Notes under the pieces: model-generated | What the model saw: only the letters and a program-made list of their open reading frames with translations | Told to the model about the DNA's origin: nothing | Databases searched by the model: none | Translations under genes and position numbers: made by a program | Part shown: piece after piece, positions 34,470 to 46,700 of the stretch | Layout of the letters: the number at the start of each line of letters is the position of its first letter | How positions within the stretch are numbered: position 1 is the first letter of the stretch | Origin: Yamagishiella unicocca | Lineage: Eukaryota; Chlorophyta; Chlorophyceae; Chlamydomonadales; Volvocaceae | Reading direction: 5' to 3' | DNA: 64,000 nt | NCBI GenBank assembly: GCA_003116995.1 | Contig: BDSL01000006.1 | Location: 496,001-560,000 of the forward strand

Positions 34470-37400
34470 ATGTACTTTGCCTATGGCTGGCCCAGGGTGG
34501 CCTTCTCTGACCTCCCACCTGGCGACGCCTTCATTTACCTCAGAGCTACTGAGAAGTACTTGTTTGCAGTATCGCGAACGTGTGTACAGCTATGGACAGG
34601 GGGCCTTTACAGGCTCAAGGTCAGCGAGTGTGTGCGGACCGAGGAGGACGTCAAGCAAGAGGGATTGCACATGGCAGCCCTCTGGTCACCAGCCAAGGCA
34701 ACGTTGGCCGTTCTGGTACGCTGTGAATGCTTCAGTCTCAAATCAACTGTCACGCATTCTGGGATCTGTTATGGTCCTCTGCTGAACACGCGTAATGCCT
34801 TGGTCTTGCAACCGACAGGGACAGATTTAGATTCCCGTCTGCACTTACACCGATACATTGCCGGTCTGTTCCACCGAATGCGCAGACCTCCGAGAACTAC
34901 CTCAACCTTTACGCGATCCACTTGTGGAAAGACAATCTGTTGCACCCTTCATGCAACATAGCCTTGAAGGACATCCAAAAAGTAGATATTTACCTGAGAA
35001 GCAGTATTCGGATGGACAGCGAGTCTCGGGCGCTCTCGCTTACAGGAGACGGTCGTTTATTGCTGGTCGGGTTCGCAGATGGCACGGTGGCGTCGCTGTC
35101 CTGGAATGGAAAGGTGCGATTTGGATTGCAAGTAGACAACCACATGTGTAGTTGGTCACATCTGGAGCCTTAGAGATCGCGCAGCCTGTAACTCAGCCCA
35201 GCCCAGGCCAGCTACTCAGCCCAGCTCAGCCCAAGCTACTCAGCACTGGTGGCGTCTTGGCCGTCAGCACGTACTGTTGCACTCAGCTTAGCCGTCCCGG
35301 CAACGGAAACGGCATGTACTTCCGATCAATGTTTTGGCCCTGAGGGCGCGAGGAGGCCATACCAACTCCGTGCCACAAAGATTTGCATGCGTCCGCCTTA
35401 CACACGTGTCCCTACGAGTTACACTGTGCACAGCGGCCACGGCATGGACCGTGGAGTCCAGCAGTAGCCACCCGCTCTAGGAGTACCGGGGCCATGGGTT
35501 TTAGTCTCTTCAAATAAACCAAGCCTTCTGTCCATTTGTTTTCCGTAGCCATGCCACGTGTCTTCCCCCAAAACCGTCCAGTCCCAAGGACGCAAGCCGC
35601 CCACGTGACTGCTTTGAAAGTTGGTTTACACTTGCACCCGCAGATGAAGGAGGTAGCCTACCCGCTGGATGACGCCACGGATCTCGATGAGGTCTTTCCG
35701 GGCCAGCGAAGCGCAGCGGATGCGAACCTCACGACGCAGGATCAGTCGGCTGCGCAGCCGCAGGGCGGCGTTGACCTCGCAACCGCAGGGGTCGGCTCTG
35801 GTGGCCGCGGCGCCAGCGCCTTTGCAGGGCCGGCGTTCGGCCCCAGCGGCAACGGCTACGGCCACTCGTACAGCGGTATCCCACAGGGCCAGGCCTCCAG
35901 GGCGATTGTCCAGATGAGCTACTGCGAGCACAGCAAGCAGGTGGTTATGGTGCTAGGGGACGGCGCTTGCGCGGTGTGCGGGACGTCGGAGGGCGGCCTC
36001 AGCCCCCTGTCGGAGCTGTGCTTTGGTCGCTGGCTGTGCGGGCCGCAGCAGCAGGCGGTCTGCGCGCAAGTGGGCGCACGCGCCCAGCTGATTGCGGTGG
36101 GGCGGGAGAACGGCGAGGTGGAGCTGTACAGGTGGGCAGCCGGGGGCGGGCACGCGGAGAGAAACAACTCCTTGGTGTTCAAGGGATACCACGCGCCGAG
36201 GACCCTGCGCGAATAATTGTGTTGCGCGAGGCTAGCCCGATACGGGAGCCGGAATGCGGACGGGGATGGAAGAGGCCAGGGAGAAACTAGCGTATGCGAA
36301 AACGGCCAGCTGGATCTGCCGGGGCAAGTCGCAGAACAGGGTATGGGAACAGGTGTGCGCCTGCGCTCGCCGTACTGGGGTGCTGGTCGCATGCAATCCG
36401 CGGGCGCCACACCTTCGGTTCCTGGCCGCGCCGCGCAGCAACAGCCCTCCCTCATTAGCCCCCTGTCAGCCAGTTCTTAGCGCACGCGGTCCGGCAACGC
36501 AACCAGCGATGCGGCTGCGGCACGGCGCACAGCCGCACCTCCTGTTCGGCTAGGCCTGCCCCCCAGCGCGGACGCCATCCGACCACGACACCCCGTGTTT
36601 CCGCCCCTAGGTTGCACCGCGCCGCCATCGGATCACCCGGCCGCCCCAACGTGGCCTCTGGCGCCAACAGCACGCTCACGGCCACGACGTGGGAGCCACC
36701 CGTGCGGTCCCTCTCCCTGGAGAGCTGGGGGCACAAGTCCCAGCAGACCGGCCCGGTGTCGCAGGTGTGGTCGGGGTGGGGTAGACGGTTCTGCCCACCG
36801 GTGTGGTGGGTATGGGCGGGGCTTGGAAGGGTCCGGGCGAACCTAGCGGGGCGAACGTTTGCGAAAGGGTGGCTTTTCGTTATTGAGCTGAGCCCGATCT
36901 GGGTCGCCGCTTCTTCCTACCCGGGCAGGTCGAGTGGTCGCCGGACGGGCGCGCGCTGGCGGTGGGGTACGCTGGGCAGGGCGTGGTGGTGTGGTCGCCC
37001 TCCGGCTGCCGCCTCATGTGCAGCCTTCGCCAGCCGGCGCCCAACAGCCTCTCCACCTTCACATCCACCGCCTCCCGCGGCCTCATGAGCCACCAAACCA
37101 GCCTAGCGGGACGAGGACTGCCCTCCGCAGCTGGTGGCGCCGACCCCTTGCAGCGCGGCACCAGCTCGCTGACGGGGCCGCCGCCGCAAGTTCCGCTGGA
37201 TGGCGGCGTGAGCGCGCTGTCCTGGGGCCCCATGGGCTACCACCTGGCGGTGGCGGAGGTCGGCGGCGGCGCGGGCATGGGGGGCGGCGGCGGTGGACTG
37301 CTGGAGGTGTCGTTCGCGCACAGCCTGCCGGGCCACCACCGAGTGGCTCGGGGGGGGCTGGGCACCGGCATCGCGGATGAGGAGGTGCACGTGCTGCAGG

Positions 37401-40400
37401 TGAGTGGGCGGGCGGGTGCGGTGACGTGACGTGACGTTGGGGGATTGGGTGTGTGGGCAGGAGCGGGAACGGGAAGGCTGGTGGACGGGGGGGCCAGGTA
37501 ATGGGCGGGGATGCCGCATGTGGGTGGGGTGTTGGGTGGGAAGTGTTACGGGTGCTGATGAGGAGCGGACCAACACACTGCTGCATGCAGGTGGAAGTAG
37601 GCAGGGGCAGTGTAGGGGGGCGGGTCGCTCGTGGTAGGGCGGGTGGGCGGGCGTGCACGAAGCAAGGGTTCAATAGGATGTTGGGTTCAGAGGAGGGGCA
37701 GCATCAGGGAGTACTGTCGGTTTTGCTCATTCCTCACAAGGCCCTCCGTTCCACACCTCAGGGACATGATCGGTTGCTGCTAATCCGCGAGGCGGGCGAG
37801 GCGGCCCTGGGCGTCATGCCCTGGGCTGCGGGCGACGGAGCGGAGCCGGCGGTGGGCCAGGTGGGACCGAGGGCACGGCAGCGGCACCCTGCTGCGGCAG
37901 CCGCGCCCAACACTGCCCCTTTCATGGCACTGCACCCGCGGGTGGATGCCATCTGGCACCTGCCTTTGTCGCCCGGGGTGGTGCGCCGCCGTGGCAGCAG
38001 CCAGCCGTTTCAACCCAGCTGCAAACCGCCTTACGTGGTGTGTGTCTTCCGTGACTGGACCTGACCTGAGCACCTGACCTGAACCTGGGCCGCAGGTGGG
38101 CGACCTGACCGTCTCGCACGTGCCGGTGCCGCACAGCTACGTGGCCAGCAACTGGCCGCTGCAGCGGTCGGCCATCAGCTCCAGCGGCACCGACATCGCG
38201 GTGGCGGGGAGGAACGGGCTGGCAGTGTACAACAGGCCCACGGAGAGGTGACTGGAGGAGGGTTCGAGGGAAACCCGTGACTGGAGGAGGGGGGGGAGGG
38301 GGCTGGCGAACGGCGGCGGGGAGGGCGGAACCGCGTGCAGTTGCCGGGTACATGGAAGGCACGAAGCGCCGGCTCGCGTTTGTTAACCCGTCATTTATGC
38401 AAACTGTGAGCCCCACGCACTACTCCGCTGCATCACCACAGGTGGCGCCTCTTCGGGGACATAAGCCAGGAGCGGCAAATCAGCTGCCGGGCGCTGGGGT
38501 GGCTTAGCTCGGGGGTGCTGGTGGCTTGCTCGGGGCCAGACCCCAACGCCCCGCCGCCGCCGTCGCCGGCCCCGGCCGTGCCCTTGGTTGTGGGCAGCGG
38601 CCCCAGTGTGGCCACCGGCTGCACCGGCAACGAGCTGCTGCTGCTGCCGCGGTACCACTTGGACTTGACGTCCCTGCTGGCGAGGTGAGGGTAGTCGGAG
38701 GGGAGGCTGCCAGGGGCGCAGCCGGCAGCAACGACAACCTAATCCTTGTCATTGCCAAGCTGTAAGTGATGGGGACGCCCGGCACCTGGCGTGTTGGCGT
38801 CTGGAGAACGCAAACACGTAGTACAACCCTGGCAGCATCACGTCTGCGCTGCACACCCGTCTCCGCCCGTCCGTTTCCTTGCCCTGCCCTGCAGGCACCC
38901 CTTGCAACAGCCGCCCATCGCCATGGACTGCCTGGGCTCGCACATCTTGCTGGCTTCGGAGCCGCTGGAGATCACGCTGCTGGAGGTCGCCCTGCAGGGC
39001 GAGCTCTCGCCCACCGGCAACCCGCGCGCCATCATCACCACACTGCGGGAGATCTCCATGTTCGACGTGGGGCGATACCTCTCGGACGTGGCGCTGGTGC
39101 CGCTGCTGCCCGTCGCCGTCGGCGCCGCCGGCGCCGCCGCCGGCAGCATCGCAGTGGTGGCGGCGGCGCCGAAGCAGTGCGTGCTGCTGCGCTGGGGTGG
39201 GATGCTCAGCGTACTGGACCTGGAGAAGGGCGCGGAGGTAGCCCTAGCGACCGAAATCGAGGCCTTCTGGCTCAGTGACGCGATCACTTGCCAGACGGGA
39301 ACCTCCGCCGCCGCAGCCGCTGCGGGCGGCGACGGCGGCGCGCTTGGGGCTTGGGGCGCAGGTGCCTGGCCGCCGCCGGCGCCGCCAGCTGACGCCAACT
39401 CGCTCGGGCCCACGCCGTCGGAAGGAAGCAGAGCCGCCGCACCGGGTTCGGAGGCGGCAGCGGGCCGAGCTGGCGGCAGTGCTTCGTCTACAATACACGA
39501 GGTGGCCGGCAACTCGGCGAGCGCCGTCGCGGCGGCCGCAGCGGCGGCGGTTGCGGCGACTCTGGACGTGGAGATGCCGTGGTGGCTGTACGGCCCCGCC
39601 GGCATGCAGCTGTGCTTCCCGTCCTCACTGGGCGCTGCGATGTCGACCAGCATGGCGTACAAGGAGGGACACGACATGGAGCTGGAGTTCGACCAGGTGC
39701 GCACGGGCTGCCGGGCGGCCCGGGGAGAGCGGTGGAGACGGCAGCACGGAGGGATGCTGATTGGCAGCTGCCCTTGAATGATTGAAAACAATTTTGGGAA
39801 TGAACGAGTGCGGTTTTATGAATGAATACAAATGAGTGTTGGGAAGTAAACGATTTTTTTCACGTTGGAGCATACGTTGATAAGGGTGTGCGGTTATGCG
39901 TTTATTGCCTAGGACGTATGAAGGATAACAATGCTGATGCTGCCAGCATGCGCTTCGTCGGGGGACATCGCCAGGGCAAACTGTACACGCTGTCCCAACG
40001 GCTCCCGCTCTTTTACCCCCCGCCCCGCTCCGGCTGGGGGACCCAATGACAGGCCGCCTCAACAGCTTTCCATTAGTCAACCTAATTCTGTGGCATGCAC
40101 GTTCAAATGCGTGTTCCAGAACTATTCGTCGGCTAGTTTCTGTCCCCCGTCCCCTACGTCGTGTAACCGGGTCTTCTCGCCACACCCCTCCGCCACACCC
40201 ACGCCGACGCCACCTTCCCGCAGGAGGTTTACCCCGTGGGCATCTCCCTGGCGGACGACGCTATCATCGGCATCACGCAGCGCATCGTGCGTGGAGCCGC
40301 CAACACCACCGCCTCAACCGGCTTGCAGGTGGTGTCGGCGTCACAGCTGCCGTGCTTCCATCCCATCCCAGAGTCGCAGCCCGTGCTGCCGTGCCTGCTG

Positions 40401-43290
40401 CGAAGGTGCGCCGGGTAGAGATTCCGCCGCGGAAGGGTGTTGCGTGCCCTTTCGCAAGCATGCCAGCGTGCTACGGGAGGAGGAGGTCGACGACGACTGT
40501 GCAGTTGGGTGGCGAACCCTCGGTGGTTCCCGGTTGGCAATCGCGTCCCGCACAGTCGTGGGAAACGGGGGCCGGCTGGCGAAATGGCACGACGATGGCC
40601 GCACTTGTGGACCTGAGTGGGCGTTGGTATCGTTGGGCTGGGTTGCAGCGGCGGGGCCACAAACCTTTCCCTCAGCCTGATCCTCCGCACCACCGCACAT
40701 CCCCCCTGACCACGTGCCCAGGCTGCTGCAGCGCGGCGCCTTCAAGGAGGCCGTCTCACTTGCGCGCCGCCATGCTCGCGGACCCCACTTCGCCCGCTCG
40801 CTGGAGTGGCTGCTCTTCACGGCGCTGGAGATCGACACCAACACGTCATCCCTCGCGCGGCCAGCAACCGCTGCCGCCCGGCGCATCGTAGGCACCGCGA
40901 CAGTGTCGGACACCGGGGACGGCGGCTCCGGCCTAGCGACCCAGCCGTCTCTGAAGCAAGCGTTGCCCCAACACCAGGTACGGGGGGTGGCGAGGAAGGC
41001 TGGAAAGCGGATTGGTGCCATAACGTTACGGTAGTTGCACCAGCCAGGGCCTACAGCCGGTTCTCATAGCGCCTAGCAAGGGATGCGCATGCGTCCACTG
41101 CCTGGCCAGCCCTCGCAGTCGTCTCCTCGCTGCGCACGCACCCACCCACCCGGGTCCCCACTCCGCTGCTGTCCGCACCGCAGTCGCTCCTGGCTGCTGC
41201 CGCGGAGCTGGTCCGCCACTTCCCCAACCTCTTTGCGGAGGTGGTGGTGAGTGTGGCGCGCAAGACCGACGCGGCGCTGTGGCCGCCGCTGTTCGATGCA
41301 GTGGGCAGCCCCAGCAAGCTGCTGGATGGACTGGTGGATGCGGGCGAGCTGGCCAGCGCGGCCTGCTTCCTGCTCATCATCGACAGGTGGGGGGCCCGAC
41401 CTGGCTGCAGCTGCCCTTGACGCCAAGCGCCTGGGTCGGTTGGGGTCCAGTTTCAGGCTCAGCGCACCGACAACTCATCGCTGCCCATGATGCATATATG
41501 CCCATGATGCCTATATGCCCTGCGCCAGCATCGCGCCGCCTGTCCATGTGAGGCCCCTGCTCACATGGGCAGGCGGCGCGATGCTGACCGCCTGCCCATG
41601 TGAGGCCCATGCTGCCGGGTTTCCGGCGTTGGGCGCGCCGCCAAGCTGGGCGACACTAGGAGCGCACGCATGGGTTTATAGTTTCTGACGGGAGTTGACG
41701 TCCTTTCGCCTTTTCGCCTGAACTTAACCAAACCCCACCTGCTGCTTCGCGCCGCAGGCTTGAGGGCGCTCCCGCGGCACAGGCCCAGGCGCTGCGGCTG
41801 ATGCGCAGCTCGCTGGTGCGCGGCCAGTACCCCCTGTGCTGCGAGCTGCTCCGCTTCGTGGTGCCGCCATCGGACCAGGACGGCGACGGGCGGCTTCTGA
41901 TGTCAGGTGGGTGCTACTACACACATCCAGCTCCGGCATCCGCACACGCACCCAGCGGCCTGCCTCCCTGCCGCCTGCCACTAACCCCATGTCGTTGCAT
42001 CTGCGCGTCCCTGCCCCTCTCGCCGCAGAGCTTTCGTTCTCGTTCAGCGGGGACCTCGGCTCCATGGGATTGCCCGCGGCTGCTCTGGCGCAGCCTTCCA
42101 CACCCGACGCCGAGAAGGCGCTAGCCGGGCAACAGCAGGAGCCCGCCGCCTCCGCCTCGGATCAGGAGGACGGGAGCCAGCAGGGCAACCGGACGTGGCT
42201 GGGTTGGCTGCTCGGGTACGGCCCCGGCCCCTCGGAGCAGGAGGAGCAGCAGCAGCTGTTGCAGCAGCAAGAGCAGGACAAAAAAGATCCATCGCGCCCA
42301 CCGCAGCTGCAGGACCGTGGGCGGGAACCCGAGGGCGCGCCGCCCAGTGCGGTGTCTCGGGTGCAGCAGACGCTGGCGCTGCTGGGCGAAGGGGGATCGG
42401 CCTCGGGTCGGGGGCCCAACAGCCCGGCGCGCGTCGGCGGCGGCGGTGCTGGTGGTGGCGGCAGCATGGCGTCGGCGACCAACACGGCTCTGGCGCAGAT
42501 ACTGCTCTCGGGTGCCTCTGCTGGGGGTGCCAACAGCGCCCTCACGGCAAAGGCGGCGTGCGGGCTGGTGGCGGAACACGCCTGGAGGCTGCTGGAGTCA
42601 GGCCACCTGGCGGCGCTGGGGCAGCTGGTGCAGGCCAGTGGCTTTTTGCCGGGCGGCCTCGCGGGGCTTATGAACCAGCACCGTGACTCGCCGTACGCGG
42701 CGCGCGGGTGTGCCTCGCACACGGCGCTGGAGCTGCTGTCGGCGCTGGCGATGGCGGTTTCGGAGCTGCCGGTGTGGAGCAGCGAGGAAGTGGAGTTGTG
42801 CGCCACCGGGGTGGAGGCGCTGTGCCGGGACGTGGGAGCCGTCGCGTGGTCGGTCGCCATGGCGGTGCTGCTGGTGGATGCGGGCACGGTGACGGTGTTC
42901 CGGCAGGAGCAACCGGCGGTGTGGACGGAATTTGTACAGATGCTGTACGGGGATGCTACCTTCTCATACCTGTGGGACATTGTCGAGGTGCTGTCGGGGG
43001 CGGAAGACGGGATGGAGAAGGTTGCGGTGGGGCAGGCGGCCGCAGGGCAGGCAGCGGCAGGGCCGGTAGCGGGCAGTGTGGAGGCGGATGGAGGGGACGG
43101 GGGCGGAGATGAGGCTGCGACCGCGGCGGCGTCTGGGATGTTTGCAGCCAGCGCTGGGCGCGTGGAGCTGCGGTCGCTATCGCTGATGTCTGCTGGCAGC
43201 GAAATTGAGGAGGGACCGCAGCAGGGCGGCACCCCGGCGGCATCAATTCCTGGGCCACGGGCAGTCGAAGTAAGCATTGCTCGCGTTTAG
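34470..43290 (+). CDS. RIC1: RIC1 homologue, subunit of the RIC1-RGP1 Rab6/Ypt6 exchange factor
   Basis: 1703 residues from 14 exons: 34470-34715, 34886-35113, 35644-36131, 36611-36764, 36929-37399, 37762-38037, 38096-38247, 38442-38684, 38895-39696, 40224-40405, 40722-40977, 41184-41386, 41758-41906, 42029-43290. It opens MYFAYGWP, the family start. WD40-like blades follow (CVQLWTGGLYRLKVSECVRT, WSPAKATLAVL, VEWSPDGRALAVGYAGQGVV), then the RIC1 C-terminal domain (EVYPVGISLADDAIIGITQR; SLEWLLFTALEI; AAELVRHFPNLFAEVVVSVA with ARKTDAALWPPLF). Order and spacing match plant RIC1 throughout. RIC1 with RGP1 activates Rab6 at the Golgi for endosome-to-Golgi recycling. Algal extras are Ala/Gly/Gln-rich insertions in exons 3, 9 and 14. 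Intron 12 contains a strong hairpin. Confidence 0.93.
41526..41586. repeat. Intronic hairpin, 27-bp arms and 7-base loop
   Basis: Arms 41526-41552 (starting CAGCATCGCGCCGCCTG) and 41560-41586 (ending GGCGGCGCGATGCTG) are reverse complements with one mismatch, around loop GCCCCTG. A further partial arm copy (CCGCCTGCCCATGTGAGG) follows at about 41588-41605. It lies in RIC1 intron 12. A short GCCCATGATGC direct repeat precedes it. Confidence 0.92.
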
Positions 43291-43754
43291 GCAGTGGCCG
43301 TGTTTACAAGAATGGGTGATGAATTGGATTGTGGGAAAAAAGTACCACAAGGCGTAACGGCTGGACTAAAGGGTTACTAAGTGCCAAGGATATAGGTAGA
43401 AAGCTGCAGGCTGATTTTTAGGATTTTCGGAAATGCAAGTATTGTGTGTGCTGCAGAGAGGCAGGGAGCATCGTGCTAACGCCAGGGCTTGCCTGTTAGT
43501 TTGGGCAACGATGCCTGCGGGATTCCCGTACTGGGCACAGTCGACCCAAGATGCTGAGTTCCCTGTAACAAGTTTGTCTCCATCTTGTTACAACTTTTGG
43601 TACGCGGTAAATGCAATTGACCTACCGGTATGCATAGCTTCTGAGGTGGCCGACGTGGAAACTGAGCCTTGACAGCGCTGGCACCTCCACGCCATGATTG
43701 GGCCGTGACTCCATCACTGCTCACCAAGTTTTCCGTGGATTGAACCAGCCTGGC
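43291..43754. other. RIC1 3' UTR and lipin 5' flank
   Basis: 464 bases. TGTAA at 43564-43568 is the probable RIC1 poly(A) signal (about 275-base 3' UTR), leaving under 190 bases for the lipin promoter and 5' UTR. No other gene seen. Confidence 0.55.
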
Positions 43755-46700
43755 ATGGCTCAGCCGCTTACCGGGTCAGACCCGAAGCCGAAGCCAAGGA
43801 CGTCGTCGCGCGTATCCAGTGCGCTCAAGGCAAGTTTCTAATATAAAGTAGCCCATATCTTAACTGGTCGTGTTGTGCGGTGAGGCGTCCGCAGTATGCG
43901 TTTGCCTCAACACACCACGGTCACAACCACCTGCAGAGCGGAGTCGTCTATGGTAGCACCGCGGTGTTATCAGCCGTAAATAATATCACACCCCATATTG
44001 CTGGTGCTGTGGATATCTTGGTTATTGAGCAGCCAGATGGAAGCAGGAAGGCAACTCCTTTCTATGGTAAGGTCGGGCGATTCACCTTTAAATCCTTTAT
44101 TGCTGCAAGTCTGTGAGGAACTGCTACCTTATCTTGCCGCAGTTCGCTTTGGCAAGTATACTGCCCTTCGCACGGGCGAGCGTAACGTCAAACTCTACAT
44201 CAACGGTAAGGCTCAGCATCCGTAAGTGCCATCCTATCTATGCGATTTTGGAATCAACCGATGTTTTTCTACGGCGCGCGCAGACGAGCTGGCGCCCTTC
44301 GGGATGCAGATTGGGATGTATGGACAGGCGTACTTTGCGACAGAGACAGTCGAGGTCAGGGCAGGTGAGGCTTACAGAACGTTATACGGTACAGGAACAC
44401 GGGGGGGGATGCAGGTGACGATGGTAACCCAACCGGGGCAGTCCTATCCTACACCTTTGCACGTGGACCTGATTGCACGTGCACCTTTGCCCAATCCAAT
44501 GGGCTCCCCTTTTGCGTGCGTGAATACTGTAAGTGCCAAGGTTCCTTCGTCACGCACACCCCAAAACATAGTCGTGGCGCTCAGGTCACCTACACATTTC
44601 CAGCGTCTGGCGTAACTTCGCAACCGTTGGCATGACGCACCGGGGGTTCCCCGCTGCCTGCTCACTGTTGCGGTGATTAATGTCCTCGACCCCCTCGACC
44701 TCTCACCGCATCAGTCTTCCCGGCGCGACAGCCGCTCCTCGCCGGTCTTCCCGGTGACGTCTACATTGCCTGTAACGCTTGCACGCGCACCTTCCCTTCC
44801 TCCCTCCCACCCCGGACTCCTCCGCCTGGGCAGCTGACGAGGACGAGCAGGAGGCCCTCCTGGCTGGAATGATGTCGCCACCCAGCGGCTACTCCAGCGG
44901 CGCCGACGACTCTGCGCAGGCGGACCCGAACGAGGCGGGAGAGACACTCACCGCCGTACGGCAGCGCATCGACGGCTTGAAGGACGCCCGCCGGGGTGGC
45001 GCCAGGAGCAGTGAGTGCTGCCCCCGCGCCAGCCACACCGACGGCATTCCCCCTATTTGTCGCACGCCCTTCCAACTGGTCTTCGTGGGCCTGCCAGTGG
45101 AGCACAGTGTCCATATCCTGCGGTGTCGTTGCGCTAGCCCTCTGGGTATTTCCTTGTCCGTGGGTCCTGCATAGCAAGAAATTGCACACGAGTGGTGCTT
45201 CCGCTGGCGTTTACCAACAATTCTCCTTATGGGCGCATCGCATGCAGCAGCCCGCATGCGCCATCGTCCCCATCGTCCTGTCCAGCATCACGCACATCTC
45301 CCGGGTCCCGCGATGCCCTCCTCAGCAGCGCCAGCCCTCTGCCGCAAGCTGCCGCTGACGGTCCGCGACCCCGCACCCTGCACCCACCGCCCTGCAGGAA
45401 CCTCCAGCGGACCCGCAGGGAGCGGCGCGTACGGCGCCCACCCCCCTCTCCCGGCGCTGGGCACTGTGTCGGAGCCCATGGCAGGCATCGCCGCCTCAGC
45501 TGAAGCCGTCGCCCTGGTCGCCTCGGGCGAGTCGGCAGCAGCCGGTCTGCATGCGGGGCAGGTAGGGCAGCGTAGAGCCGCTCGTGTTCGTCGTAGGAGG
45601 CATAGCGTCCGACAGGCCGGTATGGGATTGCGCCAGGCTGGGTGGGGTGGGACGTCGGGTGCTCCCGGGGGTCACGTTTGCCGTTCCGGCAGCGCGGACA
45701 GCCGCGGGCAGACGTGGGAGCAGGAAAACAAACAGGCGTTCGGGGATGGGAGGGTAAGGACAGAGGCTTGGGCTTGGTTGACTGGCGGAGCGGGGGGCAA
45801 GGGAGTAGAGCGGGCGCGGAGGCGAGATGGATGGTGGCGCGTACTGATCCGCATCCTGCATCAGGAACTCATCAGCGGAAACTAACACACAAAACTGCGC
45901 CACCGCCGCCCACGCTCTGCCAGCGTCCGTTCGCATCCTGACACCCCGCGCACCTCCTCCCCCTCCCCATCCTCCGCCACCGCCACCGCACATCGCTTAT
46001 CGTGCAACCTCCTTGCCTCAGGTGCAGCAGCTGGCGGCGTCCCTGCAGCTCCAGCTCGCGCCGTGTCTCTCCATGGCAGACCGAAACGAGTCGTTCCTGT
46101 CAGCGCGGGAGACGTTAGCCACGGCCATGAGCGACGACATGGTCGCCAGTGCTCTGGGAGCCATGTCACCCACGCTGCTCCAGTCGCCGGCCCGTCCCGT
46201 CCGGCCCCAGCCCCAGTCCCGGTCCCAGTCTCAGCAGCACCTGGCGGCCCAGGGGCAAGAGATGCAGCCGGCTGGCGGCAGCATGAATAGCCTGGCGGCC
46301 GTCAGCGAAGGCGCCAGCCCATGCGGCTGGTCGGAGGGCGAGGACGAGGACGAGCCGGACGGCGGCGGCGGCGGCAACGGCGCCAGGGGCGCGCCCCGTA
46401 GCTGTGGCAGCCCGGAGGGCGGCCAGCAACCGCTGGCGGCGTACGGATCGCAAGCCAACGGAAACGGCGCGCCCTGGGGCTCTCACCCGCCAGCGCCTGT
46501 TTCCGCTGATGCGCCAGCGGAGGCGCCAGCGCCCGTGGCTTCGCCATCGCAGCCACAACCACAGCTTCAGACGCTGTGTGGCGTGGCCGCCCATCCGTAC
46601 CACCCGGGGCTCCAGCAGCCCCTGCACCAGCAGCTGGGCTTCCCGGAGAACCTCCCCGCAGGCGACCTGGTGCCCCCGGGAGACGCTGCTCCAGCCCCAG

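Noticed and set aside
34716..34885. A frameshift in RIC1 after its first exon
   Set aside because: The mismatch came from using the acceptors at 34818-34830. The acceptor at 34885 restores phase and gives TSENYLNLYAIH, which matches the family.
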